Origin: Laguncularia racemosa | Lineage: Eukaryota > Streptophyta > Magnoliopsida > Myrtales > Combretaceae | DNA length: 64,000 nt | Reading direction: 5' to 3' | Assembly (NCBI GenBank): GCA_037954665.1 | Contig: JBBMOL010000193.1 | Span: 1,240,001 to 1,304,000 of the forward strand | In this document: positions 44,872 to 57,700 of the stretch, one piece after another | Layout: each line of letters opens with the position of its first letter | Position numbering within the stretch: position 1 is the stretch's first letter | Notes under the pieces: generated by a model | What the model was told of the DNA's origin: nothing | Seen by the model: only the letters and a program-made list of their open reading frames with translations | Database searches by the model: none | Position numbers and translations under genes: made by a program

Positions 44872-46171
44872 GTAATTAAACCTCTGCCTTGCGATTTCGG
44901 AAAAATTAATTTTTCTCCCTTTTCAATTCAATTTTAATTTAAATTGGTTTTGATAAATTTTATCAAATTTATGATACATTTATTTGTATCAATTTTTCTA
45001 GAGAAAATTAATTTTTTAAATTAGAGTTTTATGGTGCAAATTAATTTTTTTATTAATTTTGTACTTAATTTTACTCAATTTTCAAGTATAATAATTGAGT
45101 AATAATGTTGGATTTTATTTGCCAACATCAAGTATTACCTTTTTTTTTAAATAAAAATTTATGACACGTTAAATTGGAAATAAAGTAAATTATTTAGTAT
45201 TTTTCTTAAATAATTTTTCCTTGAAATTTAACATGTCAATTTTATTTAACATTTTCACTTACGGTTTTGTGGAATTTTATTTTGTATTAAATTCCGTATT
45301 TATTTTAAATAATGTGTATATATAAATTTATGATTTATATACACTAGCTTATTAATTATTTAAAATATCGTTAATGAAATTGCATTAGGATTTTTGCAAT
45401 TTTAGTATTTGTTCAAGGTGCTTAAATTGGTTTGTGATTGTATGTATGTTTCGAATTTATTATGCATGCAATATATTGTTCACGTTTAAGTACATTTAGA
45501 GTTATTGCATGATGTTTAGCAATAGCGGTTATTGTTGTCTTGTGATTAAATAATTCTAATAAATTTCGGCGTAGCTACAACAACCTTATTTAGATTGGAT
45601 TATTTATTAGAAATCACATTTAGTATTATAGACATTAAATAACTTCATAAAACATTAAGTTAAAAGTCTAAATTGAGTCAGATTAATTTTGTCTAAGGAG
45701 ACATTATCGTGGGACAAATGTGACCCCTCCACGTCTTTCCTGGGAATTCGTTCGAATTCTGTCTAAGGAGGTTGGATTTTAAGTGGGACCTTTTGTTTAA
45801 CCTACGCGTCTTTCTTGGAAATTTATCTGATCTCAAGTGATAAAAATAATTTTGTTTGATTGAGGTTTAGCCAAAGCAGCCTCTATTAAACGAAGTTATT
45901 TATGCGGTATCACATAAGAAATGTTTAGACTTTACATTTATTTTGTTTGATGATCCATAAAGCATTGAGGTATAGCCACAGCAGCCTTATTAAGGACAGA
46001 TCTCATAAAGTGATTATGAAGTAAAAGAAATATAATGTCTATTTTAAGGAATGAATCTTATTGAATTAAAAATTTAGCCCACAAGCAATTTTTATGTCGC
46101 TAGATTCATTATTGCATGATTTGCATTGGTAGATTATGATTTATGTTATAGTCTCAAATTAAGTATTAAGC
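44872..46171 (+). other. 1.3-kb leader of the copia element
   Basis: AT-rich untranslated region with no open frame. It contains loose repeats: GTCTAAGGAG twice (near 45688 and 45761) and the phrase GAGGTTTAGCCAAAGCAGCC near 45864, with variants near 45570 and 45966. A CTTTCCTGGGAATTCG-type block also recurs. The function is unknown; leaders of copia elements can affect RNA packaging. Confidence 0.6.
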
Positions 46172-46189
46172 ATGTTTGTGTTTACAGCT

Positions 46190-47107
46190 ATGCAACCTTT
46201 GACTGATACTAAAGTAGAAATCCCTATTTTAACAAGTGAAAACTTTAAGACTTGGAGAGATAATGTACTTCTTCATTTGGGGTGCTTGGACATTGACTAT
46301 GCCACTATTAAGGATGAGCCACTTCTAAGTGAAGAAAGCACTCAAGCTGAGTTTGATCTTCATGAGAAATGGGAACGGTCTAACCGACTTAGTATCATGT
46401 TCATTAAGAGCAAACTCACTGCGGATGTCCGTGGCTTAGTGGATCAATATAAAAATGTCAAAGAGTTGCTAGATGCCCTTGAAAGGCAATTTAAGACTTC
46501 TAAGAAGTCTCTAGCTATCACCCTGATTATGAAGTTCACATATGCTAAGTTTACTTCTATGAAAGGCGTTAGAGAACACATCAACAAAATGCGTGATTTA
46601 GCAAATCGCTTGAAGGCTCTAGAGATTGAGATGTCGGAAGCTTTCCTAGTGCATTTTATTCCGATGACCCTTCCATCACAGTATGGACCTTTTAAGATCT
46701 CTTACAACACACATAAGGACAAATGGACAATAGATGATCTATTGACCATGTGTGAAGAAGAGGAAGCCCGATTAACTCTGGAGATGGGAGAAAATGCAAT
46801 GATGGTTACTCAAGGAAAGAAAACCGGCAACGTCAAAGGAAAAGGGAATGGTAAAATCCAACCCAATGCTGACATCAAGAAAGAGTCCAAGTGTTTTTTC
46901 TGTAAAAAGAAGGGACACATAAAGAAAGACTGTGTCAAGCATAAAAATTGGCTTGAAAAGAAAGGTAACTTAGTCTCATATGTTTGTTTTGAGTCTAATA
47001 TGGTTGATGTGAATTGTAACACATGGTGGATTGATTCTGGATCGACGATCCATATTTCCAATTCCATGCAGGGTTTTACAAAACCTGCGGAAACCAGTGG
47101 GAGTTGA
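46190..47107 (+). pseudogene. copia gag with start of protease
   Basis: Best start is ATG 46190 (MQPLTDTKVEIPILTSENFK); an upstream in-frame ATG at 46172 also exists. Parts: N-terminal gag block TWRDNVLLHLGCLDIDYA, UBN2 core FTSMKGVREHINKMRDLAN, a basic linker, an intact zinc knuckle CFFCKKKGHIKKDC (near residues 242-255), and the protease active site TWWIDSGSTIHIS. A frame shift soon after gives TGA at 47105-47107. Gag itself is uninterrupted over about 280 codons. Confidence 0.9.
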
Positions 47108-50100
47108 GTGATTTATCTATTCTGGAAACAAGATAGAATCACATGTGGAAGCTATTGGGACATGCATATTAGTACTTAAGAGTGGCTTTAATTTAATTCT
47201 TGAAAAGACCTTTTATTTTCCTAGTTTTTCTAGGAATTTGATTTCAGTTTCAAAACTTGTACCTTCGAAATTTACTTTTAACTTTTCAAACATTGGTTTT
47301 GATTTATTTTATAAATCCAATCATATTGGTGATGGTTCTTCATTGGATGGTCTTTATTTATTAAATTTACATAATAATGCTACTCATGATGTTATGCATG
47401 TACAAGCTGGTACTAAACGATGTATTATGAATGAGGATTCTTTTACCTTATGGCACCGTAGACTAGGTCATATCTCTATAGAGAGAGTTAAAAGATTAGT
47501 GAATGATGGTATACTTAGTCATTTAGATTTCACTGATTTTGATACTTGTATAGACTGCATAAAGGGAAAGTAGACTAACAAGTCAAAGAAAGGTGCCAAA
47601 AGGAGTTCGGCCATATTAGAAATTATCCATTCTGATATCTTTGTCCAATATGGATAATCAAGGTCAGAAATACTTTATCACATTTATAGACGATTACTCA
47701 CGATACATGTATCTCTACATGCTTCATCATAAAAGTGAAGCATTGGAAGCCTTTAAGGTTTTCAAAGCTGAAGTAGAGAAATAATGCGGTAAGCAAATCA
47801 AGATTGTGAGAACCGATAGAGGTGGTGAGTATTATGGTAGATACACTGAAGATGGACAAGCATCGGGTCCTTTTGCTAAGTTTCTTCAAGATAACGGTAT
47901 AGTTGCCCAATACACCATGCCAGGTTCACCTGATCAGAATGGTGTTGCGGAAAGAAGAAACCGAACATTAATGGAAATGGTGCGAAGTATGTTTAGTAGC
48001 TCTAAACTGCCTAAATCCTTATGGATTGAAGCATTAAAGACGACTGCGTATATATTAAACAGAGTTCCAACCAAGGCTGTTTCTAAAACACCATTTGAGT
48101 TGTTCAAAGGTTGGAAACCGAGTTTGCGTCATATGCGTGTATGGGGATGCCCGTATGAAGTTAGAGTTTACAACCTACAAGAAAAGAAACTGGATCCTCG
48201 GACTATAAGTGGATATTTCATTGGATATGCCGAAAAGTCCAAATGATACAGATTTTATTGTCCATCTCACACTATTAGGATTGTGGAATCAAGAAATGCA
48301 AAATTTCTTGAATATGACTCAATAAGTGGGAGTGATCTATCTCAAGACATAGTTCATGAGCAAGATCTACCTTCCACATCAGGTGAGAGATTGATTGTTG
48401 TTCACAACACTCCTCGAGTTCAAATAGGTGTTGAACAACTAATCAATGAAAATCCACAAATTGCTGAGGAAATCATAGTAGATCAAAATCAAGAAATGAT
48501 TGAGCAACATGATCCAAAGAAAATGTTGTCCTAATTTTAAGGAGATCTACTAGAGAAAGGAGATCAGCAATCCCTAGTGATTATATTGTGTATTTACAAG
48601 AATCTGAGTACAATATTGGAGCTAAAAATGATCTTGAGTCTTTCAAGGAAGCTATGAATTGTGATGAGTCAAATTTATGGTATAATGCTATGTTAGATGA
48701 GATGAATTCTATGAATGAGTAATGAAGTCTGGGATCATGTCCCGTTGCCCAACGGTGTAAAAGCCATAGGTAATAAATGGGTCTTTAAAACTAAAAGAGA
48801 CTCATTGGGCAATATTGAAAGATATAAGGCTAGACTTGTTGTTAAAGGGTTTACTCAGCGTGAAGGAATTGATTACACAGAGACCTTTAGTCCTGTATCC
48901 AGGTTAGACTCCTTACGCATAATATTTAGCATTAGTAGCTCAATTTTGATCTAGAGTTACAACAAATGGATGTGAAAACAACTTTCCTAAATGGTAATCT
49001 AGAGGAAGAGGTTTATATGAAACAACCTGAAGGATTTTCCTCTAGTGATGGTGATCACTTGGTTTGCAAGCTAAAGTAAATCCATTTATGGATTAAAACA
49101 AGCCTCCCGTCAATGGTATTTAAAATTTCATGATGTTATCTCTTCATTTGGTTTCATTGAGAATATCATAGATCAATGTATATACCGAAAGGTTTAGTGG
49201 GAGTAAGATTTGTTTTCTTATCCTATATGTGGATGATATCCTACTTGCATCAAATGATAAGGGTATGCACATGAGGTGAAACAATTTCCTTTCTAAAAAT
49301 TTTGATATGAAGGATATAGGTGATGCATCTCATGTCATTGGGATTAAGATTCATCGAGATAGACATAGAGGAATTTAGGTCTATCTCAAGAAACATATAT
49401 TAACAAAATTTTAGAAAGATTTTGGATGAAAAATTGTTCACCTAGCGTTGCTCCTATCATGAAGGGTGATAAGCTCCATTTGGACCAATGCCCTAAAAAC
49501 GAGTTTGAAAGAGAGAAAATGAAGAAAATTCCTTATGCTTCAGCTGTTGGAAGCTTAATGTATGCTTAGTTTGTACTAGACCTGACAATGCATTTGCTGT
49601 TGGAAAGTTAGGAAGATATCAGTCAAATCCGGGACTTGACCACTGGAAAGCTGCAAAGAAAGTCTTGAGATATCTTCAAGGGACAAAAGAATTACATGCT
49701 TATGTACAAACGATCAGATGATTTGGAAGTAATGGCTACTCTGATTTAGACTTCACCGGATGCGTTGATTCTCGAAAATCAACATCAGGTTACATTTTCA
49801 TGTTAGCCGGTGGAGCCATTTCATGGAGAAGTGTCAAGCAGACTTTAACTGCTAATTCTAAGATGGAAGCTAAATTCGTTTCGTGTTTTGAGGCTACCTC
49901 ACAAGGTGTATGGTTGAAGAGTTTCATCGAAGGGCTTAGACTTGTGGATTCTATATCTAAGCCGCTGATGATGTATTGTGACAATTCACCTGCAGTCTTT
50001 ATGGCTAAAAATAATAAGAGTGGAAGTCGAAGCAAACATATCGACATAAAGTATTTGGCCATATAGGGAAGTGTTAAAGATAACAAAGTGGTCATTCAGT

Positions 50101-50190
50101 GTATTAACACAGAGCTGATGTTAGCCGATCCTTTGACTAAAAGGCATGCTACCACAAAGATTTAAGGATCATGTTGTCAGTATGGGACTT
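47108..50190 (+). pseudogene. copia protease, integrase, RT and RNase H
   Basis: 47145-47573: SFSRNLISVSKLVPSKF, LWHRRLGHISIERVKRLV, DTCIDCIKGK then TAG. Integrase core 47600-48246: IIHSDI, TFIDDYSRYMYL, IVRTDRGGEYYGRY, GSPDQNGVAERRNRTLMEMV, ending in a TGA within GYAEKSK. RT: 48715-48954 (NEVWDHVPLPNGVKAIGNKW, KARLVVKGFTQREGIDY), then frames with MDVKTTFLNGNLEEEVYMKQ (48968-49030), LYVDDILLASND near 49219. RNase H from about 49720: FTGCVDSRKSTSGYIFMLAG, then 49800-50066 (AISWRSVKQTLTANSKMEAK, YCDNSPAVFMAKNN). At least eight breaks in total. Confidence 0.9.
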
Positions 50191-50456
50191 GGTTCCATTA
50201 TGTGTTAGTGAAACTCTATAGAGTAGATATTTCTCATATTTGTTGTGCACATTTTTGTTTTTTGGAGAAATATCAATAAAGTTTGGACCTAGAATAAACG
50301 TGGGTTTATTCATTAAGCTGTGGAAAAGGTTTGAAAAATTGATACATTGTAAACATGGAAGATACTGCTCGAGTAATAAAGGAAATATCGCCAAAGGGTT
50401 CATGTATTGTGTTTTCTTAAAGTCTAAGGATTTGTGGATTAAAGTAAAAATACGGA

Positions 50457-50469
50457 CCAAGTGGGAGAA
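50457..50469 (+). other. polypurine tract
   Basis: ACCAAGTGGGAGAA immediately before the 3' LTR; the related element at 23094-30110 has CCAAGTGGGGGAT at the same place. Confidence 0.85.
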
Positions 50470-50832
50470 TGTTGGAATGTTGGAAGTGTGGTTCCTATTT
50501 TTAAGAAACCACCAAACTACAACTTCCATTCCCTGATCCCACTATCCACCTTAAACCTTGTCAACCATACTATCCACTAACCCCTTAGCGTGATTTTAGG
50601 AAACTTTGATGGAAAGTTTCTCTATAAATAGCTATTGGATTCAAGGTCCCAGGCATGAAAAATTCTATAAAAAACACATTACCATCTTCTGCGTTTTTGA
50701 ATGTCTTAAGATCTTGGAGGTTCCGGGGGCTTGACGGTTTTTTTTCCTCTCCGTATTTGCAATGGCAAGAGGTTTTGTGATTTCCCTATTTTTGCTGCAT
50801 TTTCTGTGTTTTTTATTTAGTTGCGGCTTTCA
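50470..50832 (+). repeat. 3' LTR
   Basis: Matches 44497-44856 throughout, with the TATAAATA box at about 50623-50630. Ends GCGGCTTTCA, followed by the right part of gene D. Confidence 0.93.
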
Positions 50833-50952
50833 AGAAGAACATGATAGACTTGGTAAAAGCAAATTAGAGAAAGAATAACACAAGCAAGAGGAAATCTCCC
50901 CCCATGCCCCGTGACTTATTTTCCAACAGGATCAAGGGTCTCACCTCTGTGA
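50833..50952 (+). pseudogene. small plant protein, copy D, 3' part
   Basis: Continues the gene cut at 44496: ACATGATAGACTTGG corresponds to ACACGATAGCCTTGG in copy B, followed by the lysine-rich region and VTYFPTGSRVSPL then TGA at 50950-50952. It also has a one-base deletion in the GAGAATAAC region (GAATAAC), so it would be out of frame even without the insertion. Confidence 0.82.
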
Positions 50953-51539
50953 TTGAAATTACAGAGCAACATGAAATCCATGTCCTATTTATCATTTCCA
51001 ACTTTCTTCTTTTTATATTTACTAAATATTTAATCTTCATGTTTTGTTTATTCGTTTGTTGAGGATGCCATATAATTGACTCACATTACTTATCTTTTGA
51101 TTTTTTTTCTTTTCCCTTTTTGGTTTATTATAGATATTTTTAATATACAAAGAATTTCAGTCGTCTTATTATGCTTACTTCATATATATGGATCTAAATG
51201 AAATAGTTCCTATTGAAAATTTCAAAATGTAATACGACGCTTTTAATGACCATGTTAATAAACCTAAACATGTAAATACTATCCTTTTAACAAACTTGTT
51301 TTATGGGTGAAACATATTTATCAATATAAACAACCCGAAATAAACCCACAACACAATTCTTCAAATTTATTAAAAAAATTATAAAAACAAAAATTTCATA
51401 AAATTAGGTCCGCAAGGGAATTACTTAACAGATCAACTACATTTCCAAAAAATTTTATCAAATTAATTCTTCTAAGTTTTTTTTAGGAAGATAGTTAGTT
51501 AGAGGGGGGGATTAACATACAAAACAAGCAAGCTGACCT
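50953..51539 (+). repeat. 3' flank of gene D, duplicate of 32333-32929
   Basis: Ordered matches with the B flank: CATGTCCTATTTAT, GAGGATGCCATATAATTGA, CCTATTGAAAATTTCAAAATG, AAACATG, TAGTTAGTTAGAGG and AAGCAAGCTG. It ends at the target duplication (51540-51548) of the inverted-repeat element. Confidence 0.82.
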
Positions 51540-51548
51540 GTAAATATT

Positions 51549-51830
51549 GGGGATATACTCTTAAATATAGTATTTTTATAAAAAAATTTATGAAATATAG
51601 TACCATAACAATTTTTCCCGAAAATAGGTTTCAAAGGCGGGGACTTGGTGGCATTTTCAATTTTGCAAAAAAATTACAAAATTAAGGCCAGCAAAGTCAT
51701 GCCAATACAATTTTACTAAAGGGCACAGCCCTTATTTGCACCTTCAATAAAAATTTGTACTGAACGCAGACCCTTCTACGCCTTTAGTTTTGCCACCCCC
51801 ACAAAACTAGCTATTAAATTTTTTTTTTAG
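51549..51830 (+). repeat. left terminal inverted repeat
   Basis: AT-rich, with the periodic AAATATAGTA pattern common in Mutator-like ends. It includes TTTGCACCTTCAATAAAAAT, TTCTACGCCTTTAGTTTTGC and CCACAAAAC, counterparts of which occur near the right end. Confidence 0.65.
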
Positions 51831-54700
51831 TTAACATCAATCGTCCATAAAAAAGAAAATTTACAAATGCTAAGTATATTAAATCAATAAAGAAATAAAG
51901 AAATAAAAAAAAAAGACATTTATTTTTAATTTTCCCCCTTTAAAACTCCATTGTTTCATTTTTTTTTCTCTTATTCATGGGAAGAAGAAGAATTGCTTGT
52001 GCAGATTGAAACAAATACATTAAGATATGTCATTTTCTCAATGATTAATCAATTATGGTATTTTCTTTTTTACAAAAAATTTGAAGTTTTTTCTTTTTTT
52101 TTTGTTACATGTTTGTATTAAAATTTGAAAAAATTTGTTTCTGAAATTTTTATACTTTGTAAAAAATATTATTTCTTATTGATAGTTTGTAGTGTGTTAG
52201 AATGTTTTATATAGTAGTATAATACATAACACGATAGTTATTTTTTACATTAGTAGAAAATTATTAATTGAAAAAAATTGTTTTAAATTTGTAAATATCA
52301 AATTTTAAAAAATTATCTATGTTTTTCTAAGAAAAAATTTGTAATGGAAATTTGTAATTTTTTTTTTAAAATAATTTTTTGGTGTTATTTAAAATTTTTG
52401 ATTTTTTGTTCGAAATAAGGAAAAAAAAAAAAAAAAAAATTGAAATGGGAATTTTGTGATTTTTTTGGACTAATTTTTTCAATGTTGTTATAAATTTGTC
52501 ATTTTTTTTTTGAAATCTTTATAATTTATATATATTGTTAAAGAAAGAAATGGGTGATTACATGAAATTAAGACTATGTGTTTGGAAAAATTATAGTAGT
52601 AATTGGGGCCGAAATATGATAGGGATCTAATGACAAATTTAAATAAGAAAAAAAGTCAATTTGACCGAATTTTTATACAAAATATGTTGGGGCTGAATCG
52701 ATCTAACCCAAAATGGGGGGTTTAAAATAATTTACAAACATCTTTTTCCATGGGGTTGTACTCTTTTGCTTTAAAGAAATTAGAGATGATGAAGATGTTA
52801 AAATTTTTTTGAAACAGCTAAATCCTATGGAGATCGTGGCAAAACAGTTGTATGTCAAAATTTGTATGATTTAGGGGGGCTTCGAAAGGTAGGATTGAAA
52901 AGTAAGTAGCCCCTTGTCAATAACAGGAAGTAAAGTAACCCGAGCTGTTGTCATTTGAACCTTTTTCTAACCCCGATGGAAGGCAATAGAAGAGAAATGG
53001 GTAAAATAATTTTTTTAGTATTACATAACTAGAACATTGTCTGTGCGTGATTCATTTTGGGGGCAGAAACTAAAAGACACCAATGAAGAAAGGGTGTTAA
53101 GGGGGAGAGTATCGATTTGAGGAGGGTTTAAAGGGAAAGGGGAAAAAATGAAAACAAAAGGGGATATTCGGGCGGGGCAATAAAACCCCAAGCTTTTTAT
53201 TGAAACTTTTTCCTACTAAAGGGTTTTGATAGGTTACAAAAAGTTTTTTGGAAAAAAAAATTGATTGTTTTAAAGTTGGATTTTATATCTGGGTTTTTAT
53301 TTTACAAAATTTTTTCCCAAAATTTTTTTCAAAATTTATTTTTTATAAAGTGGATCTAAAATTTACAATTTTTTTCCCCAAATTTTAAAATTTGGGGGAT
53401 ATTTGTACTATTTTTTTGGGAGACCAGGGTTACAAAGAAAAGGATAAGAGATATGGTTTTTATATCAAGAAATTTTTCCCAAACAATGGGGAGGGATACT
53501 TAAAAACAAATTTGATCCAAAAAGATATACCCAAAAAGACCCTCTTAAAACAAAAAAATCCAATTTAACCTCATCAAGAAAATCCCGGAATGCAATCTTT
53601 CTAACAGATCCAACTTTTTTTTTGAATTAAAAATTTCAAAAAAAATTTCAAGATTATCACGTAAAAAGTAGCCGTTAGTTTTCCCATATATAGTTTTTTA
53701 ATTTTAAAATAAAAAAAAAGGAGGGGAGAACTTTGGTAAACAATAGAAAAAAGAACGTTTTTGAAAAAAAAAATACACACGAGAAAAAACCATACATCTT
53801 CACCAAAAATCTTACAAAAAATGTGATCTAGGGGAAAATTTTTATTGCTCATTGATTTTTGTTGAGTTTCCTTTTCGTGAAAAAGGGAATTGTTTGTTGT
53901 TTCATACTGAGTTAAGTGTTTAAGTTTTATGAAAAGCAAAAGACTCAAAAATGAGCCCTTTGCCTTGAAGAGGCTTATTTTTGTAATCTTCAATTTTTTG
54001 GGGTATAGGGGAAACAAAACCCGGGTATAGAAAAACCGGGCCCCCCCGGTGTGGATTGGAAGAAGGACTGATGCTAGGGGGAACCTCTATAAAAAATTTG
54101 GGAGTTTATTTTTTTTTTGGCACATTATTGTTCCCCTTATTGTTTTTCCACTGATTTTATTAGTCAAATTTTTGGTTTGATATCCAAAAAAGGGTGAAAT
54201 TTTAAGTAATTAATAAATTCCCCCCCCCTTTTGATTAATCAATTGGGGACCAAAATTTTTAAACAGACAGGACCATCTTTTTTGAGTGATCCAAAATGGT
54301 TGAAAATAATTTTGCAATTAATCGAGCCCCTACTTCGAGGGCTCAAACTTCCATTTTGGGAAGATGCGCTTTGGAAACTTACTTTAAAGCTAATTTTTTA
54401 TGATTCAGGGGCAGCCCATTTCATTTGGGAAAATTTTTTTGATCCCCTTTAAAACGGAAATTCAACCTTGTCAGATTGGGGAGAAAAAATTTAAACAAAA
54501 AGAACAAAAAAAGAAAAAAAATTTTAAAATTACTGATTTACTATTGCTCCATCAGGGGGTTCTATTTAATATAAAGGGGTTTCCCTAGTGCAAAGGGAAA
54601 ATTTGGGATATCCAACCCCGATACATTTTAAGGGGATTTATCCCAAACAAGGAAACAAAGGGGGATAAATGCTTTAAACCCACAAAATAAATTAAATAAA
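51831..54700. other. AT-rich and partly damaged sequence inside the inverted-repeat element
   Basis: To about 52800 this is plain AT-rich DNA with A and T runs. From about 52900 the text shows the homopolymer-rich corruption described in the findings. The Sirevirus 5' LTR and primer site should lie here, but I cannot locate them. Frames such as 53601-54017 and 54231-54452 are not credible genes. Confidence 0.45.
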
Positions 54701-57700
54701 AGTTTAATCAAAGAAGATGTCAAAGAGGGCTTTTAACGGGTTTTACCAGCTACAAAAATGATTTTTGGCATCATTTGGAAAGAAATTTCCCCAGATCCAG
54801 ACTTGTGGGAAAATTTTTGAGGATAAATGCCCCCCTTTTTTTGGGGTGCAAAGAAAACTTTTAAAGAGAAAGCTCAAGACCAAAAACAAGCTAACTCTAA
54901 ATCAATTGAGAGAAAAGCTCATGGCAACAGAATTAAACAAAAAAGAAAAAAACGCAAAGGGGAGAAGATGGTCCCAAAAGGGAATTGCGTTTTAAAGTAA
55001 AGGGAAAAATAAAGCAAAATAAAAACTGAAAGGGGGATGATAGGACGATAAAAAAAGAAGGGGAAACATCAGTCTTCCTAGCACTTGGGACTCAAAAAAA
55101 GGCTGCTTAAAAGAAAAAGGGTAAGAAGTTTAAATGTTTTCAAAAAAAATACTGAATAAAGAATAATATACAAAAAGCGTAAAAGGGGAAAAAGGAAAGA
55201 AAAAAGAAAAAAGGGGAGATTAAATGTTATGAATGAAAAAAAAGGGCCCAGACAAAAAATCAAAAAACGAATGTCCAAAAAACTGTTTCAAGAAAAGGGA
55301 AAAATTTAAAAAAAAGAAAAGTCGAGAAAATGCTAGGAAAATGGAATTTTTTAAAAAAATTAAAAAGGGGGTTTTTAAACCAGAGCCCAAATTTCAAGGT
55401 TTTTGAAGAAGAAGGGGGATGAGGCAAATCGGGTTTTAAGGGCAATTTTCTGAGGTACTTTCTGAATCTGATGAAGATGAAAATTGAAAATTTACATCCC
55501 AATTTGAAATGGGGTAACTACAAAAGGGCACTAAAAAAGGGGTTTGATACAAAATTAGCTAAGTATAAAAAATGAAATAAAAGCTCAAAAAGAATAAAAA
55601 GGGGAAGGCAAGAAAGCAAAAAAAATTCTTTAAATTGGGGATGAAAATGATATCTTGAAACAAGAAAATAAAACCCTTTAAATGTAAGTATGGGAAAAAT
55701 TAAAAATAGAAAATAAACTATTTGAAGCAAAACAAGAACATAAGGTAAAAAATTTAATAACTGAAAAATTTTCCTTTAAAAAACCAACCTTTAAGAAATT
55801 TGATGAAATTTGGACAAGAAATTGACCTTTGTTAATTCTTCAAAAAAAGAGTTTAAAAAATGAAAAAACATGGGTTAATATGAGCAAGGGTTTCGATTTC
55901 AAAATCGAATTCAAAAAAACAGTTTTTTTTTTTTAAAGCAAACCCAAGTCTAACTGATAAATTCAAAATTAAAAAGTACATCTCGAAAAACAAATTTTGT
56001 TAAAAGGGGAAATACCAGAGACTTTACAAAGAATTTTTTTCTGACAAAAAAAGCCCCCCACACAATGGGAAAACTACAGAACCCAAAAAGGGAAGAAATA
56101 AAAACCAAAATTTTCTAGAAAAAAGGTAAATGACAGGTAAAAAGGAATTTTAAAATTCTTAGGGCCTTGCTTTTTTTTTTAATAAATTTGGGTAAATTTG
56201 AAAAATTTTTTGCTATTATAAAAGAAAAAAAAGCTCAGTAGTGAACAATACCAAAAAATTTCAAATGAGTTTTAATTTTTTAAAGGGGCCCAAACTTGCT
56301 TGGGGTTTCCCAAAAAGGAAACTTAATTTTTTTTTATTTGAAAAGGGGGGAACATAAAAGCTAAAAAAAGGGGAAAACATGGTTTTTGGGATAGGGGGAT
56401 GTTCTAGACATATAAATTTGGAAAGATGCTTAAATTTTTAATACAATAACTGGAAAAAAAAAGGGGTAGTTTAAAAGTTTGAGATAAAAGGTAGGGGTAA
56501 AAAAATTGCCCCCAAAACCGATTGGAATGCCTCTTTCTTTTTAAAAATTTGTATTCTTTTTGAAAGGGTTTTTAAAACATAATTTACTTATTTTATCTTA
56601 TGTAAAAAAAAAGGTTTATAGAAGTTTTTTTGACCCAAGACAAGTGCTAGCTTTTTAATGAAAATGAAAAAGATTATTTGAAGGAAAAAGGAAAAAAAAA
56701 TTTCTATCTTAAAAAACCCAGATAATCAATAATAAATTTTTTGGTTTAAAATTTCTTTGAATGATCATTTTTTTTTTGTTTTGGCATAAAAAAAAACTAG
56801 GAAAATTTTAAATTTTTAATCATTAGAAAAATTATCTAAAAAGGATATTATTAAAATTACCTAAGATAAATATTAAACAAGATGGGAAATTTGTGATACT
56901 TGCTTAAAGAATAAAAGGGGTTTCTTTTTTCTCATAAAAAAAAATGTAATCTAAACTAAAAAAAACCCCCTTTTGAATTATTGCATCAAAAATTTTTTTG
57001 GACCTACTAGAGCCCTTAAGCATGGGGAAGCAAAAAAGGATTTTTTTAATTGTTGATGTTTTTTCAAGAAAACATTTTTGGGTTATATTCTTGCGACAAA
57101 AAAAAGGAAACCCTTTTTTTTGATTTTTTTAAAAAATTTTTGCAAAACAAAACAAAATAAAAAAGGATTTTCCCCCATAATTGGGTCTTCAAAAACTGCC
57201 CTTAACGGGTTTTCCCAAAAGGAAATTTTTTTAAGTTTTTTTTTTTGTGAAGAACTGGTATATTCCAAAATTTCCCCCCCCCACCATACACCCCCCCAAA
57301 ACAAAAGGGAGTAGTGGAACGCAAAATAGAACTTTCCCAAGAGATAAACAAAATCTATTTTAAATGAGGTGGGAAATTTGCTAAGTATTTCTGGGCAAAA
57401 AGCAATTTTCCTAAAAAAAAAGCTTGCTAAATCATAAATAATTTTTTCCATTTGCCTATGACATAAAAAGGAATTTTGCTTATGAGTTTTTTCGGGGTAA
57501 AAAACCAAAACTTTTCATATTTTCATAATTTTTTTGATCAAAAGCTTTTGAAAAAAAAAACCCCCACTAAAACCTTGGTAATTTTTTGATGAAAGCCTGA
57601 AAGCTATTTTTTTTAAGGATTTTTCTTTAAATATTCGTGCTTATCGTTTTTTTCAAAAAGGGCCCATAAAAAACTATTGAAGAATCAATAAATGTTAAAG

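Larger units (their letters stand above)
44497..50832 (+). mobile_element. Ty1/copia retrotransposon inserted in small gene D
   Basis: LTRs at 44497-44856 and 50470-50832 (TGTTGGAATG...CTTACA or CTTTCA) bound a 6.3-kb plus-strand element. The target duplication is AAAAG (44492-44496) and AGAAG (50833-50837), 4 of 5 identical. The paralogous intact gene B supplies the unoccupied site (GACACAGAAGTACACGATAG, 32215-32234). Order: primer site, 1.3-kb leader, gag, protease, integrase, RT, RNase H, polypurine tract. It belongs to the same lineage as 23094-30110 (shared integrase motif GPFAKFL...YTMPGSP). LTRs look about as diverged as those of that element. Confidence 0.95.

Noticed and set aside
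44660..44875. 71-codon frame
   Set aside because: Entirely inside the 5' LTR and primer site of the copia element.
50149..50529. 126-codon minus-strand frame and 98-codon plus-strand partner
   Set aside because: Both span the 3' UTR, polypurine tract and LTR start; neither has a domain.
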